From contig CANQBX010000041.1 of the NCBI GenBank assembly GCA_947589095.1, forward strand, positions 1-34,229: a stretch of DNA of 34,229 bases. Direction: 5' to 3'. The position numbers were made by a program, and so were the translations under genes. Positions within the stretch are counted from its first letter, which is position 1; every line of letters starts with the position of its first letter. Origin of the DNA: an uncultured Lachnospiraceae bacterium. Its GTDB lineage: Bacteria; Bacillota; Clostridia; Lachnospirales; Lachnospiraceae. Shown piece after piece: positions 6,495 to 14,827 of the stretch. Below the pieces are notes generated by a model that saw nothing but the letters and a program-made list of their open reading frames with translations, ran no database searches and was not told where the DNA came from.

Positions 6495-8687
6495 TTATGT
6501 TATCTTCCGCGTGCCGGAGCGGCCGTACATGACCTGGGCCATATTGACCGCTTCTTCCGGAGACATGTCGCTGGCGATCATATTTTTGACCGCGGTGCCA
6601 ATGGAAAATTCGTAATCCCAGATGGAACAGCCATCCGGCGTCGGCTGGGAACTGACGCCGCGGCTTCCCAGGGCGAAGCTTTCCTGAGTGGCCGGCAGCC
6701 ACGGGAAGATCACAAAGTTTTTGAAATTATTGTAGGTATCTGCCAGAGGGGAGGTGCCTCCCAGCCGCACGATCATCGTGGAGATGTCCGGTGTGAAATA
6801 CCAGCGGAGGAATTCCCGGCAAGCTTCCACGTTCTTTGAATAGCGGCAAATGCCGACCACGCCGCCCCCCAGAAGAGGCCGGCGGCCGGGTACTACGGCA
6901 GCGCCGATCTTGCCGATCATATGGGACCGGCCGGAGCTGATGATATTGGCGGCGTAGTTGGAGTAGACGACGGTCATAGCCACGGATCCCTCCGTCAGCA
7001 GCCGGACGCAGCCCCGCCATGACTGAGGCCGGCCGGCAAAATCCAGCATTCGGAGATACTGGCGCATGGCCTCGACCATTTCCCCGGTCCGGATAGCGGG
7101 GCCGGAAGCTTTCTGCGGGTCGTCCGGGACATTCGCCAGGTAATAAGGCATGAAATCACTGGCAGTGGCAAAAGAGGTCTGGTCCATGATGGTAGTTCCG
7201 TACCGGGTGGGCGAATTGGGACTGCAGGCGGCGGTGAAAAACTCCGCGGTCTGCAGGTACTGCTCAATGGTAACAGGCACGGACAGAGTCTCATGATACC
7301 GCTCAAAATAAGCGCGGCGCAGCAGCGTGTCGTCGAACAGGTCGCTCCGATACAGCAGAAGCTGGACGCTGGGATCGAAGGGCAGGGTGTACATGGCGCC
7401 GCCTGAAAGGGAATAATTGTCATAATTCCCCCGGATCAGCGTCTGCGGAAGAGTCTCAGGCGTGATGCCGGCCTCGCTTAAAGGCATATAGGTCTTTCTG
7501 CCCATAACGTCCATGCGGGCCACATCCATCCGGATCAGGTCATAGCAGAAGTCGTCGCTCAGCATGTCGGTGGTAGCGGCCAGATCCTCCGCGGAGGTGC
7601 GTATCAGCTTTAAATGGATCCCGCTTTCCGCCTCAAACATGGGCAGAAGCTTATCCAGCGCGTTGGTCGTGGGAGTGTCAAGCGTGAGCATGGTCAGCGT
7701 GCGAACGGCTTTTTTCGGGATCTGAGGCAGAGCCTGCGGGAAACCGCCGTCTTCCATGGTGATGACCGGCGGCATGGATTCTTTTTGGCGTGACCGACGG
7801 ATGATCTGATCCGCGATCCGCACGCCCATCTGGCTGAAATCCAGCCGGCAGGCAAGAAAATCCGCCGGCGCCAGACCGCCGGAATTGGAGAGCGTGATAA
7901 TCTCCGGGCGTTCTTTCGCGTAGGAGATCCGCAGAGCGCTCAGAACGGCTTCGGCCCGGGAAAGGCTGCTGGTCACGATGGCGTCGAAACGGACGCCGGC
8001 CTGGACGATGTCGAAGGCGGTGTTGATGGCCAGGTTAAAGGTCGAGGTGAAATGCCGGATGGAGACAGCGCTGCCGTTTACGGCGTCTTCCAGACCTTTT
8101 ATCAGCAGCTGATCGCGGGAAAAGGAGGGCGGCGTGGAGAACACGGCTACCTCCCTGCGGCCGCTGTCCAGGATATGGCGTCCGATGGCCGTACCGATCT
8201 TCTCATAGTCAAAGCGGATGAACATATCGTTGGGCCGGACGGGTTTTCCGTCCCGGTCGATGTATATGACAGGGCATGGAAGATCCCTGTAGAGTTCTTC
8301 ACCGGAATTTCCCAGGCAGGAAACAGTCACTACGGCTGTCAGTCCCGACTGGGGAATGCGTTTCAGGATCGCTTCCTCGATACTGGCGATATCGTTGGTC
8401 GGATAGACGTTCACATCATAATCCGCCTTGAAAAGCGTGGTCTGAACCGCGTTGTACAGATCCAGATAGATATCCTCGCAGAGAGAGGGAAGAATCAGGA
8501 CGACCGTCCGCGTGATCCCCTGCTTCAGCAGCTGGGCCTGAACGTTGGGTACATAACCCAGCTTTTTGGCGGCGTTCTCCACCAGACGGATTTTCTCAAT
8601 ACTGACTTTGCCGGTTTTGTTCAGAACGTTGGATACGGTGCCGTGGGAAACGCCCGCTTCCCTGGCGATGTCTTTGATCGTAGGCAT
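6495..8687 (-). CDS. LacI-family regulator fused to a solute-binding-protein domain
   Basis: This is a 730-residue protein without a signal peptide. Residues 1-55 are a LacI helix-turn-helix and hinge (PTIKDIAREAGVSHGTVSNV, then KKLGYVPN). Residues about 58-320 form a LacI-type periplasmic-binding-like sensor (VVLILPSLCEDIY). Residues about 327-725 resemble an ABC extracellular solute-binding protein (SBP_bac_1-like: LTMLTLDTPTT, FEAESGIHLKLI, YDLIRMDVARMDV, MYTLPFDPSVQLLLY). LacI proteins are normally about 330-350 residues, so this is a double-sensor fusion. The start at 8687 has AGGAGG 6 nt upstream and begins exactly at the LacI motif; longer frames add 54 implausible residues. It is divergent from a sugar-type ABC operon, its likely target. 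Whether the SBP domain binds the imported ligand is inference. Confidence 0.88.
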   Translation of the reverse strand: MPTIKDIAREAGVSHGTVSNVLNKTGKVSIEKIRLVENAAKKLGYVPNVQAQLLKQGITRTVVLILPSLCEDIYLDLYNAVQTTLFKADYDVNVYPTNDIASIEEAILKRIPQSGLTAVVTVSCLGNSGEELYRDLPCPVIYIDRDGKPVRPNDMFIRFDYEKIGTAIGRHILDSGRREVAVFSTPPSFSRDQLLIKGLEDAVNGSAVSIRHFTSTFNLAINTAFDIVQAGVRFDAIVTSSLSRAEAVLSALRISYAKERPEIITLSNSGGLAPADFLACRLDFSQMGVRIADQIIRRSRQKESMPPVITMEDGGFPQALPQIPKKAVRTLTMLTLDTPTTNALDKLLPMFEAESGIHLKLIRTSAEDLAATTDMLSDDFCYDLIRMDVARMDVMGRKTYMPLSEAGITPETLPQTLIRGNYDNYSLSGGAMYTLPFDPSVQLLLYRSDLFDDTLLRRAYFERYHETLSVPVTIEQYLQTAEFFTAACSPNSPTRYGTTIMDQTSFATASDFMPYYLANVPDDPQKASGPAIRTGEMVEAMRQYLRMLDFAGRPQSWRGCVRLLTEGSVAMTVVYSNYAANIISSGRSHMIGKIGAAVVPGRRPLLGGGVVGICRYSKNVEACREFLRWYFTPDISTMIVRLGGTSPLADTYNNFKNFVIFPWLPATQESFALGSRGVSSQPTPDGCSIWDYEFSIGTAVKNMIASDMSPEEAVNMAQVMYGRSGTRKIT

Positions 8688-8739
8688 AAAATACCTCCTG
8701 ACTGATGCCCTGTCTTGTGGAAATCTATCTATTATTAAT

Positions 8740-8768
8740 AAGATAGCAGAAATCGGAAGGATTCGCAA
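8740..8768 (-). promoter_or_regulatory. Promoter of the LacI-SBP fusion gene
   Basis: On the minus strand TTGCGA (8768-8763), a 17-bp spacer and TATCTT (8745-8740), about 40 bp upstream of the ribosome binding site. The match is moderate. Confidence 0.45.
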
Positions 8769-8773
8769 GAGAA

Positions 8774-8795
8774 ATTGGACAAATATTGGACAAAA
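8774..8795. repeat. Tandem 11-bp direct repeat near the regulator promoter
   Basis: ATTGGACAAAT (8774-8784) is followed at once by ATTGGACAAAA (8785-8795), just upstream of the -35 of the regulator gene. Copies spaced one helical turn apart suggest a regulator site, possibly autoregulatory. No binding protein is known. Confidence 0.5.
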
Positions 8796-8966
8796 AATCA
8801 AACAAAGATTGATACGATGAAATTTACCAATTAAATTAGAACGAACCAATTACAAAAACAGGCGCCGCTTCCGCGGATTACTGCGAATATTTGGAAATAA
8901 ATACGGCGTCAAACGGATATATATAAAATAATTCGAAAATTAAGTTATAAAATTTGAAAATTGATG

Positions 8967-9021
8967 TTGACACGTACCAATCAATGGTATATAATCATGA
9001 TCATAGGATATCCTGATCATG
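8967..9021 (+). promoter_or_regulatory. ABC operon promoter with two palindromic operator candidates
   Basis: Perfect TTGACA (8967-8972), 17 bp and perfect TATAAT (8990-8995). The spacer holds TACCA-N5-TGGTA (8975-8989), exactly between -35 and -10. Directly after the -10, covering the start site, a second dyad (8996-9021) has arms CATGATC/GATCATG around AGGATATCCT with two extra bases on the left. A consensus promoter with operators in the spacer and at +1 fits tight repression, probably by the divergent LacI-type protein. Confidence 0.65.
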
Positions 9022-9055
9022 TAACTGAAGACAATGGGGTGGACGGCCGGCGCAC

Positions 9056-10033
9056 ATGCGGAACGGCCGGAGGGGAAGGAGAGTGAAAGGCTTTGTGAAT
9101 CAGCAGGCAGCTCAAAAAATCCGGAAGCGCTCGAAAACCTGGAAGCTGATGAAGAAAAACTGGCTTCTGTATATGTTTCTGCTTCCGGCGGCACTTTATA
9201 TCGCCATATTTCATTACGGGCCCATGTACGGGCTGCAGATCGCGTTTCGTGACTATAAGGCGGTCAACGGAATATGGGGAAGCAAATGGGTAGGACTGAA
9301 GTGGATCACCACCTTCATGGACACGCCGCGGTTCTGGATGATCTTTAAGAATACGCTGAAGATCAGCCTGTATTCCCTGATCAGCTTTCCGTTCCCGATC
9401 ATTCTGGCAGTGTTTTTGAACAATGTGCGAAATGTGCGCAGGAAGAAATTCGTCCAGACCGTTACTTACATGCCCCACTTTATCTCCACGGTGGTATTGG
9501 TGGGCATGCTGTCGCTGTTTCTGTCGCCGCGCAACGGCATTGTGAATATGCTGGCCGGCCTGTTCGGCGGCCCGACCGACACGTATTTTATGGGACGGGC
9601 GGATTATTTCTCCCATATCTATGTCTGGTCCGGGATCTGGCAGAGCATGGGCTGGGGCTCCATCATCTACGTGGCGGCTCTGACCGGCGTGGACCAGGAG
9701 CTGCATGACGCGGCTCAGGTGGACGGAGCCAATAAGCTCCAGCGCATCTGGCACATTGATATTCCGTCGATCCTGCCGACGATCATCATTATGCTGATCT
9801 TAAGGCTCGGAAGCATCATGGGCGTGGGCTACGAGAAGGTGTACCTGATGCAGAACTCGCTGAACATCACCTCGTCGGAGGTGATCTCCACCTACGTATA
9901 TAAGATGGGTCTGCAGGACCAGCGGTTCAGCTATTCGGCGGCCATCGGCCTGTTCAACAACGTGATCAATTTTATCGTGCTCATCATCGCCAATAAGACG
10001 GCAGACAAGGTGAGTGGTTCCAGTCTGTGGTAA
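9056..10033 (+). CDS. ABC transporter permease, LplB-type (CUT1)
   Basis: This is the first integral-membrane subunit of a carbohydrate-type importer. About six hydrophobic segments are visible, beginning with LLYMFLLPAALYIAIFHYGP near residues 37-56. The cytoplasmic EAA-type loop that contacts the ATPase is present (ELHDAAQVDGANKLQRIW). Sequence features are those of the LplB family, which often serves complex glycans or modified sugars. The start is uncertain: ATG 9056 lacks a clear ribosome site. GTG 9083 is too close to AAGGAG (9076-9081) and GTG 9095 lies 13 nt after it. No ATPase gene is in the operon, so a shared MsmX-type ATPase is inferred. The second permease follows after 13 nt. 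Confidence 0.92.
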   Translation: MRNGRRGRRVKGFVNQQAAQKIRKRSKTWKLMKKNWLLYMFLLPAALYIAIFHYGPMYGLQIAFRDYKAVNGIWGSKWVGLKWITTFMDTPRFWMIFKNTLKISLYSLISFPFPIILAVFLNNVRNVRRKKFVQTVTYMPHFISTVVLVGMLSLFLSPRNGIVNMLAGLFGGPTDTYFMGRADYFSHIYVWSGIWQSMGWGSIIYVAALTGVDQELHDAAQVDGANKLQRIWHIDIPSILPTIIIMLILRLGSIMGVGYEKVYLMQNSLNITSSEVISTYVYKMGLQDQRFSYSAAIGLFNNVINFIVLIIANKTADKVSGSSLW

Positions 10034-10046
10034 GGAGGGCTGATCT

Positions 10047-10970
10047 ATGCAGAGAATGATCCGAACCCGGGGACGATCGGCGAACAGAATCCGGCAGTCC
10101 TGGGACAACAGGCTGTTTGACGCGCTGGCGAACACATTTCTGATCCTGCTTACCATCGTTACGCTGTACCCGCTGTGGTTCGTCCTTGTGGCGTCATTTA
10201 CGGACTATAAGCTGATCAACGCCGGAACGCTTCTGCTGTATCCGAGGGGTTTTCAGGTGGCAGGATATAAGATGGTATTTGCCGACTGGCGCGTATGGAC
10301 CGGTTATGCGAACACGCTGTTTTATACGGTGTGCGGCACGGCGTTTGGCGCCCTGGTGACAATCCTGGCGGGGTACGCGTTTTCCAGGAAGGATCTGCCG
10401 GGCAGCGGGATATTGATGAAGCTGTTCATTTTCACGATGTATTTCGGAGGGGGACTGATCCCGACGTACCTCATGATCAAGAATCTGGGGCTTCTGGATA
10501 CGCGGCTTCTGATGATCCTGCAGGGCAGTGTGTCCGTACATAATGTCATTGTGGTCCGATCCTTCATGAGGACCAATATCCCGGATGAGCTTCTGGACGC
10601 GGCGACCATTGACGGCTGCGGGAATGGGACGTTTTTTATGTCGATCGTGATGCCGCTGTCCAAAGCGATCCTGGCCGTGATGGTGCTCTATATCGCGGTC
10701 AGTCACTGGAATTCATATTTTAATGCACTGATCTATCTGACAGACCGGTATAAATATCCGCTTCAGGTGTTCTTAAGGCAGATCCTTCTGCAGACGGCGG
10801 AGAATCATGAGCTCGCTGAGGACGTGGAGGCGGTGATGGAGATGCAGCAGATGGTGGCGACGATCCGATACAGTATTATTGTGGTATCGACGGCTCCGAT
10901 CCTGTGCCTGTATCCGTTTATTCAGAAGTATTTTGTAAAGGGCGTTATGATCGGCTCGGTGAAGGGCTGA
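10047..10970 (+). CDS. ABC transporter permease, YtcP/LplC-type (CUT1)
   Basis: This is the second membrane subunit, pairing with the upstream permease to form the import channel. Its 307 residues include about six membrane segments; the first is near residues 26-50 (FLILLTIVTLYPLWFVLVAS). The EAA loop (PDELLDAATIDGCGN, then VMPLSKAI) docks the ATPase. The C-terminal end YFVKGVMIGSVKG is typical of the YtcP/LplC group. AGGAGG lies upstream of the ATG. It is separated by 120 bp, holding two hairpins, from the binding-protein gene. Confidence 0.94.
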   Translation: MQRMIRTRGRSANRIRQSWDNRLFDALANTFLILLTIVTLYPLWFVLVASFTDYKLINAGTLLLYPRGFQVAGYKMVFADWRVWTGYANTLFYTVCGTAFGALVTILAGYAFSRKDLPGSGILMKLFIFTMYFGGGLIPTYLMIKNLGLLDTRLLMILQGSVSVHNVIVVRSFMRTNIPDELLDAATIDGCGNGTFFMSIVMPLSKAILAVMVLYIAVSHWNSYFNALIYLTDRYKYPLQVFLRQILLQTAENHELAEDVEAVMEMQQMVATIRYSIIVVSTAPILCLYPFIQKYFVKGVMIGSVKG

Positions 10971-10999
10971 ACATGACAGGGACGGCAAGGAGAGCTGAC

Positions 11000-11047
11000 G
11001 ATGCGTTTGACGGACGCATCGGCGAACTGCGGCGCATGAAACCGCAG
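11000..11047 (+). other. Two tandem hairpins between permease and binding-protein genes
   Basis: GATGCG-9 nt-CGCATC (11000-11020) and CTGCGG-9 nt-CCGCAG (11027-11047) are perfect 6-bp stems with equal loop sizes, 6 nt apart, and no T-run follows. They could protect or process mRNA so that the binding protein is made in excess over the permeases. This role is inferred from analogous operons. Confidence 0.45.
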
Positions 11048-11090
11048 GGACAATCTATGAACCAGAAAGCAAAAAAACAGGAGGTATTTT

Positions 11091-12833
11091 ATGAGAAAAC
11101 AGACATTGGCGGCTGCACTGGCCGCAGGAATGACCGTGTCGCTGCTGGCGGGCTGCGGAGGCGGAAACCAGACACAGACACAGACCACGGCGGCTGCGAC
11201 GACGGCCGCACAGACGACAGCGGCTCCCTCGCAGCAGGCGGCAGGCGGGGAGACGACCGCCGCGCAGGAGACAACGGATGGGATCCCTGTGGACTATTTC
11301 GCGGGGACTGTGCTGGAGATCTACACCAAACCGACGGCGACCAATGATCTTGTGACGGATCCGAACGAAAAGGAAATCTATAAGCTGGCGGAGGAGGCGA
11401 CAGGGATCCATGTCAACTGGACGCTGCTGACGTCGGAGGCATGGTCGGAGCAGGTGAATCTGAAGCTGGCCAGCGGGGAGCTGCCGGACGCTTTCCTGTC
11501 AAACGTCGGTGAAAACACGATCAGCGACAATATGGAGCTGTTCTACGACCTCAGCGAGGAAGGGCTTCTGGAGACTTATGCCCCCAATTTCCTGGAGACA
11601 GTCGAAAAGGTATATCCGGAGGGACTGGATTCGCTTCGGTGGCCGGACGGTTCGATCCGCGCGCTGGCTACGGGACGGCCGGAGACGGATTATTCGGAGA
11701 ACACCTGGTTCCCGATGATCAATACGCGCTGGCTTGAGAATGTAAACATGGAGATGCCCACCACGGCGGACGAGCTTTATGAGGTTCTCTGCGCGTTCCG
11801 CGATCAGGACGCCAACGGCAACGGAGACCCCAATGATGAGATTCCCTTCGGCTTCGCCAATAAGCACGGCTTGGCGCACATCCACAATTCCGCCAACTAT
11901 TTCGGGATCGCCAACGCGAAGGACGGCGACTCCGGACATTACAAGATGGTGAAAAACGGCGTCGTGACGCCGACGGCGGACACTGAGGAGTGGCGCGCGT
12001 GGCTGGAATATATGCACAAGCTGATGGCGGACGGCCTCCTGGATGTGGAGGGCTTCTCCCAGTCCGGCGATGAGTGGACCGCGAAGGTGAACCAGGATCT
12101 TTACGGTGTGACCTATATGTTCAGCCCGACTCATCTGGGACTGGATTTCAATGAGTGGGAATTCTTGTGGATCCAGGGAATGGAAGGCGTAGAGCCGGTT
12201 CTGGACGGCAACAAATACTATGATACCACCGTGAAGACCGGTCTGACGATTTCCGCTGACAGCAAGAACGTGCCGGCGCTGCTTCACTGGTACAACTGGA
12301 TGGCGAGTACCCGCCAGCTGAAGATGACCGCGTTCTTAGGTGAAAAGGGAATCCTCTGGGATGAGTACGAGGGCGAGATTTATCTGAGTGACGACTGGAA
12401 GAACAAGCCGGAGTTCGCCAATGAGACGGCCAGCACCCTGACCAATAACAGAGGCGCGGGCGGCACGAGCGTACTGCTCTCGCTGGATGATTATGCGTAT
12501 GACGACAGAAATACACATCTGGTCAACGGCGTGCCGACGGTGCTGGAATTTAACCCGAAAGACTCGACGCAGAGCCGCTCAAAGCTGGTGAAGCAGACGC
12601 TGGATCTTCTGCAGGATGAGTACATTTTCCCGAGATTCCAGGATCCGGATGCCGTGAGCGAGAGAACGTTTATCGAGACGGACCTGATGCCGATGATCGA
12701 CAATTACATTTCCACCAGCATTATGGACGGCGTCACCGACGAGTCCTGGAACGCGTATCTGAAGGATCTGGAGACCTACGGCTACTATGACTGGATCGAG
12801 TGGTATCAGAAGAGTCTTGACGGAGAACTTTAA
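11091..12833 (+). CDS. Extracellular solute-binding lipoprotein of the ABC importer
   Basis: This is the substrate-capturing subunit anchored to the outer face of the membrane. A lipoprotein signal peptide ends in LLAGC, with the lipidated Cys at residue 22. A Thr/Ala/Gln-rich linker spans about residues 25-60, followed by a large two-lobed binding domain (FAGTVLEIYTKPTATND, then LASGELPDAFLSN and PNDEIPFGF). The 580-residue length fits LplA-like proteins. The ATG has a strong AGGAGG site. Unusually, it is the third gene, after both permeases. Its ligand cannot be read from sequence; the associated GDPD-like and MBL-fold proteins hint at a phosphodiester-containing or modified sugar. Confidence 0.93.
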   Translation: MRKQTLAAALAAGMTVSLLAGCGGGNQTQTQTTAAATTAAQTTAAPSQQAAGGETTAAQETTDGIPVDYFAGTVLEIYTKPTATNDLVTDPNEKEIYKLAEEATGIHVNWTLLTSEAWSEQVNLKLASGELPDAFLSNVGENTISDNMELFYDLSEEGLLETYAPNFLETVEKVYPEGLDSLRWPDGSIRALATGRPETDYSENTWFPMINTRWLENVNMEMPTTADELYEVLCAFRDQDANGNGDPNDEIPFGFANKHGLAHIHNSANYFGIANAKDGDSGHYKMVKNGVVTPTADTEEWRAWLEYMHKLMADGLLDVEGFSQSGDEWTAKVNQDLYGVTYMFSPTHLGLDFNEWEFLWIQGMEGVEPVLDGNKYYDTTVKTGLTISADSKNVPALLHWYNWMASTRQLKMTAFLGEKGILWDEYEGEIYLSDDWKNKPEFANETASTLTNNRGAGGTSVLLSLDDYAYDDRNTHLVNGVPTVLEFNPKDSTQSRSKLVKQTLDLLQDEYIFPRFQDPDAVSERTFIETDLMPMIDNYISTSIMDGVTDESWNAYLKDLETYGYYDWIEWYQKSLDGEL

Positions 12834-12845
12834 GCAGGTGTGAGT

Positions 12846-13676
12846 ATGAACGAGCTGAACGAATTATGCAGAAGTAAAGGCGTCCTGGTAGCGGCGCACA
12901 TGGGACTTGGCGGGGCGAATATCCCGGCCAATACGATCCCAGCGTTTGAGCTGGCCGTCAGAAACGGCGCGTCAGTTCTGGAGATGGATCTGTTTAAGAC
13001 GGCGGACGGGGAATTATTCATTTTCCATACGGGGAAGGAATGGAGCCGTCTCCGCCTGGAGGCCGATATAAGGTCTCTGACCGCGCAGCAGGTGCGTGAG
13101 CTCCGGTTTATCAATACGGACGGAGCGGCGACCCACTACGGCCTGGACTCCTTCGACGATGTGCTGGAGCATTTCCGGGGGCGGTGTCTGATGAATCTGG
13201 ATCGCTGCGGCGGCTTCCTGGAGGATGTGGTGCGCTGCGTGGAGCGCCACGGGATGCGGGACCAGATCCTTCTCAAGACGGATCCGTCGGCGGAACGGCT
13301 GGCGGAGGTGGAAGCGTTCGCGCCGGAATATATGTATCTGCCGGTCTACAAGGAGACGGACACGGCTACGGACTGGATCCGGGAGAGGAATATCCATATG
13401 GTCGGGGCGGAGCTTGTATTTGCACGGGAGGATTCGCCGATCGCCTGCCAGGACTATATCGACTCGATGCGCCGGATGGGAATGGTACTGTGGGTGAATA
13501 CGCTGATCTACAATGAGAATGTGCCTCTGAGCGCCGGCCACAATGATGATGTCTCGCTCCTTAAGGACCCGGATGACGGATGGGGCTGGGCGGCCCGGAA
13601 GGGCTTCGGCATCATTCAGACCGACTGGACGGCCCAGTGCGCGGAGTGGCTTAAGCATCACGGGTTCAGCTATTAA
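12846..13676 (+). CDS. Glycerophosphodiester phosphodiesterase-like protein
   Basis: The fold is that of the GDPD family (PF03009), which cleaves glycerophosphodiesters to glycerol-3-phosphate and an alcohol. His18 of the HR motif, Glu46 and Asp48 (LEMDLF) and His61 (FIFHTG) are present. The Arg of the HRG motif is Met19, and the Glu of the PENT motif is Ala28 (IPANT). These are unusual active-site changes, so the activity may differ. There is no signal peptide, so it is probably cytoplasmic. The ATG at 12846 is preferred over GTG 12840, because AGGTG lies just upstream. The stop of the binding-protein gene is 12 nt away, so it is part of the operon. Confidence 0.8.
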   Translation: MNELNELCRSKGVLVAAHMGLGGANIPANTIPAFELAVRNGASVLEMDLFKTADGELFIFHTGKEWSRLRLEADIRSLTAQQVRELRFINTDGAATHYGLDSFDDVLEHFRGRCLMNLDRCGGFLEDVVRCVERHGMRDQILLKTDPSAERLAEVEAFAPEYMYLPVYKETDTATDWIRERNIHMVGAELVFAREDSPIACQDYIDSMRRMGMVLWVNTLIYNENVPLSAGHNDDVSLLKDPDDGWGWAARKGFGIIQTDWTAQCAEWLKHHGFSY

Positions 13677-13692
13677 GATGGGAGAGGCTTAT

Positions 13693-14388
13693 ATGAGGAT
13701 GAGTTTTTCGGGTGTCGGCGCGGCGTACAGGCCTTCCTGGGGCAGCAACAGTGCGTTTTTCATGGCGGAGGACCAGCTTTACCTGATGGACTGCGGGGAA
13801 ACGGTGTTCGGCCGTATGGCGGACCGGCCGGAGCTTGCGCGGTGCGCGGCGGTGAATATATTGGTTACCCACCGCCACCCGGATCATATCGGCAGCCTGG
13901 GCTCGCTGGCTTCTTACTGCAGATACGTGTTGGGCAAGCCGGTACTGGTGGCTTCGCCCGACGCGGGACTGCCGGTGATACTGGAGCTTATGGGAATCTG
14001 CAGGGAGGCGTATCAGTTCCGGACGGATTTTTCGGAGCCGTTTCCCGGCGGGATCAGGGTGACGCCGCTTAAGGTATGCCACGCTCCCGGGATGGACTGT
14101 TACGGCTATTATCTTTCCGACGGAAAGGAAACCATTTTTTACAGCGGCGATTCCAATAAGATGCCGGAACAGGTGATCGAGGGGCTGAAGGCGGGTACAT
14201 TGGCCCATGTCTATCAGGAGACCACCTATGAGAAGAAGGAGAATCCCGAGCACTGTTCTTTGAAACAGCTGTGCGAGTGTATTCCCGGCGGACTGCGCGG
14301 CCGCGTCACCTGCATGCATTTTGGAGAGGAATTCCGGGAGGCGGTGGAGAAGAATGGTTTCCGCGCGGCCCGGGTATGCGAACTGTGA
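13693..14388 (+). CDS. Metallo-beta-lactamase-fold hydrolase (RNase Z-like group)
   Basis: This 231-residue protein has the two-metal binding motif THRHPDH (His60, His62, Asp64, His65), a further His130 and Asp153 in the YSGDS strand. Its resemblance is to RNase Z/AtsA-like phosphodiesterase members of the MBL superfamily. The specific substrate is unknown. In this operon, cleavage of an imported ester or phosphodiester is plausible. GGAGAGG sits 5 nt before ATG 13693; the in-frame ATG at 13678 lies before that site. It is the last gene of the ABC operon and is followed by a strong terminator. Confidence 0.82.
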   Translation: MRMSFSGVGAAYRPSWGSNSAFFMAEDQLYLMDCGETVFGRMADRPELARCAAVNILVTHRHPDHIGSLGSLASYCRYVLGKPVLVASPDAGLPVILELMGICREAYQFRTDFSEPFPGGIRVTPLKVCHAPGMDCYGYYLSDGKETIFYSGDSNKMPEQVIEGLKAGTLAHVYQETTYEKKENPEHCSLKQLCECIPGGLRGRVTCMHFGEEFREAVEKNGFRAARVCEL

Positions 14389-14452
14389 GCACTGCGAAGA
14401 TCTGTAAAGAAACCGGGTGAATAAACGAAACTTCGGCTGCCGGTATTTGTCG

Positions 14453-14490
14453 AAAGCTGCGAATCGATGGAGGTGATTCGCAGCTTTTTT
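14453..14490 (+). terminator. Rho-independent terminator of the ABC operon
   Basis: A perfect 13-bp stem (AAAGCTGCGAATC at 14453-14465 with its complement at 14475-14487) has a 9-nt loop and ends in six T (14485-14490). Confidence 0.93.
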
Positions 14491-14524
14491 AACTTTATAG
14501 GAAATTCCGAGATTTGGGGAGGAT

Positions 14525-14571
14525 AAAAAGAACAGGTGTTAATCGAACACATGTTAGATAAACACCTGTTC
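14525..14571 (-). terminator. Minus-strand terminator or end hairpin of the IS
   Basis: GAACAGGTGTT (14530-14540) pairs perfectly with AACACCTGTTC (14561-14571). On the minus strand it is followed by five U, so it can end the transposase transcript. IS91-type elements also carry subterminal hairpins and often insert next to GAAC, so it may double as the element end. It is convergent with the ABC-operon terminator 35 bp away. Confidence 0.65.
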
Positions 14572-14598
14572 CTGACATGAGAAAAAGACGATGCAGTG

Positions 14599-14775
14599 TT
14601 AGAAGATATAAAAACCTTCCGCACCGACTTCATCGTCAAACAGATCGTCCTCATTTAAGAAATAATCCATATCAAGAAGGTCATCCTCGCTCATACGGCG
14701 AATGTCCTCGGATGTCATCCCTTCCGGTGGATGATCCATATATTTTTTGCGTAGTTTCTCTGTATCGGGTTTCAT
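14599..14775 (-). CDS. Small acidic protein downstream of the IS transposase
   Basis: This is a 58-residue ORF of unknown function. It starts 52 nt after the transposase stop and has its own AAGGAGG. The N-terminal half is basic/neutral (KPDTEKLRKKYMDHPPEG). The second half is rich in Asp/Glu (SEDDLLDMDYFLNEDDLF). A longer frame to 14895 overlaps the transposase and lacks a good ribosome site. Its position suggests an accessory gene of the IS. A charge-mimic or regulatory role would be speculation. Confidence 0.55.
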   Translation of the reverse strand: MKPDTEKLRKKYMDHPPEGMTSEDIRRMSEDDLLDMDYFLNEDDLFDDEVGAEGFYIF

Positions 14776-14827
14776 GTGGTCCGCCTCCTTTGAAAGAAGT
14801 ATACCACGTAAAGAGGCGGGAGGGAAG

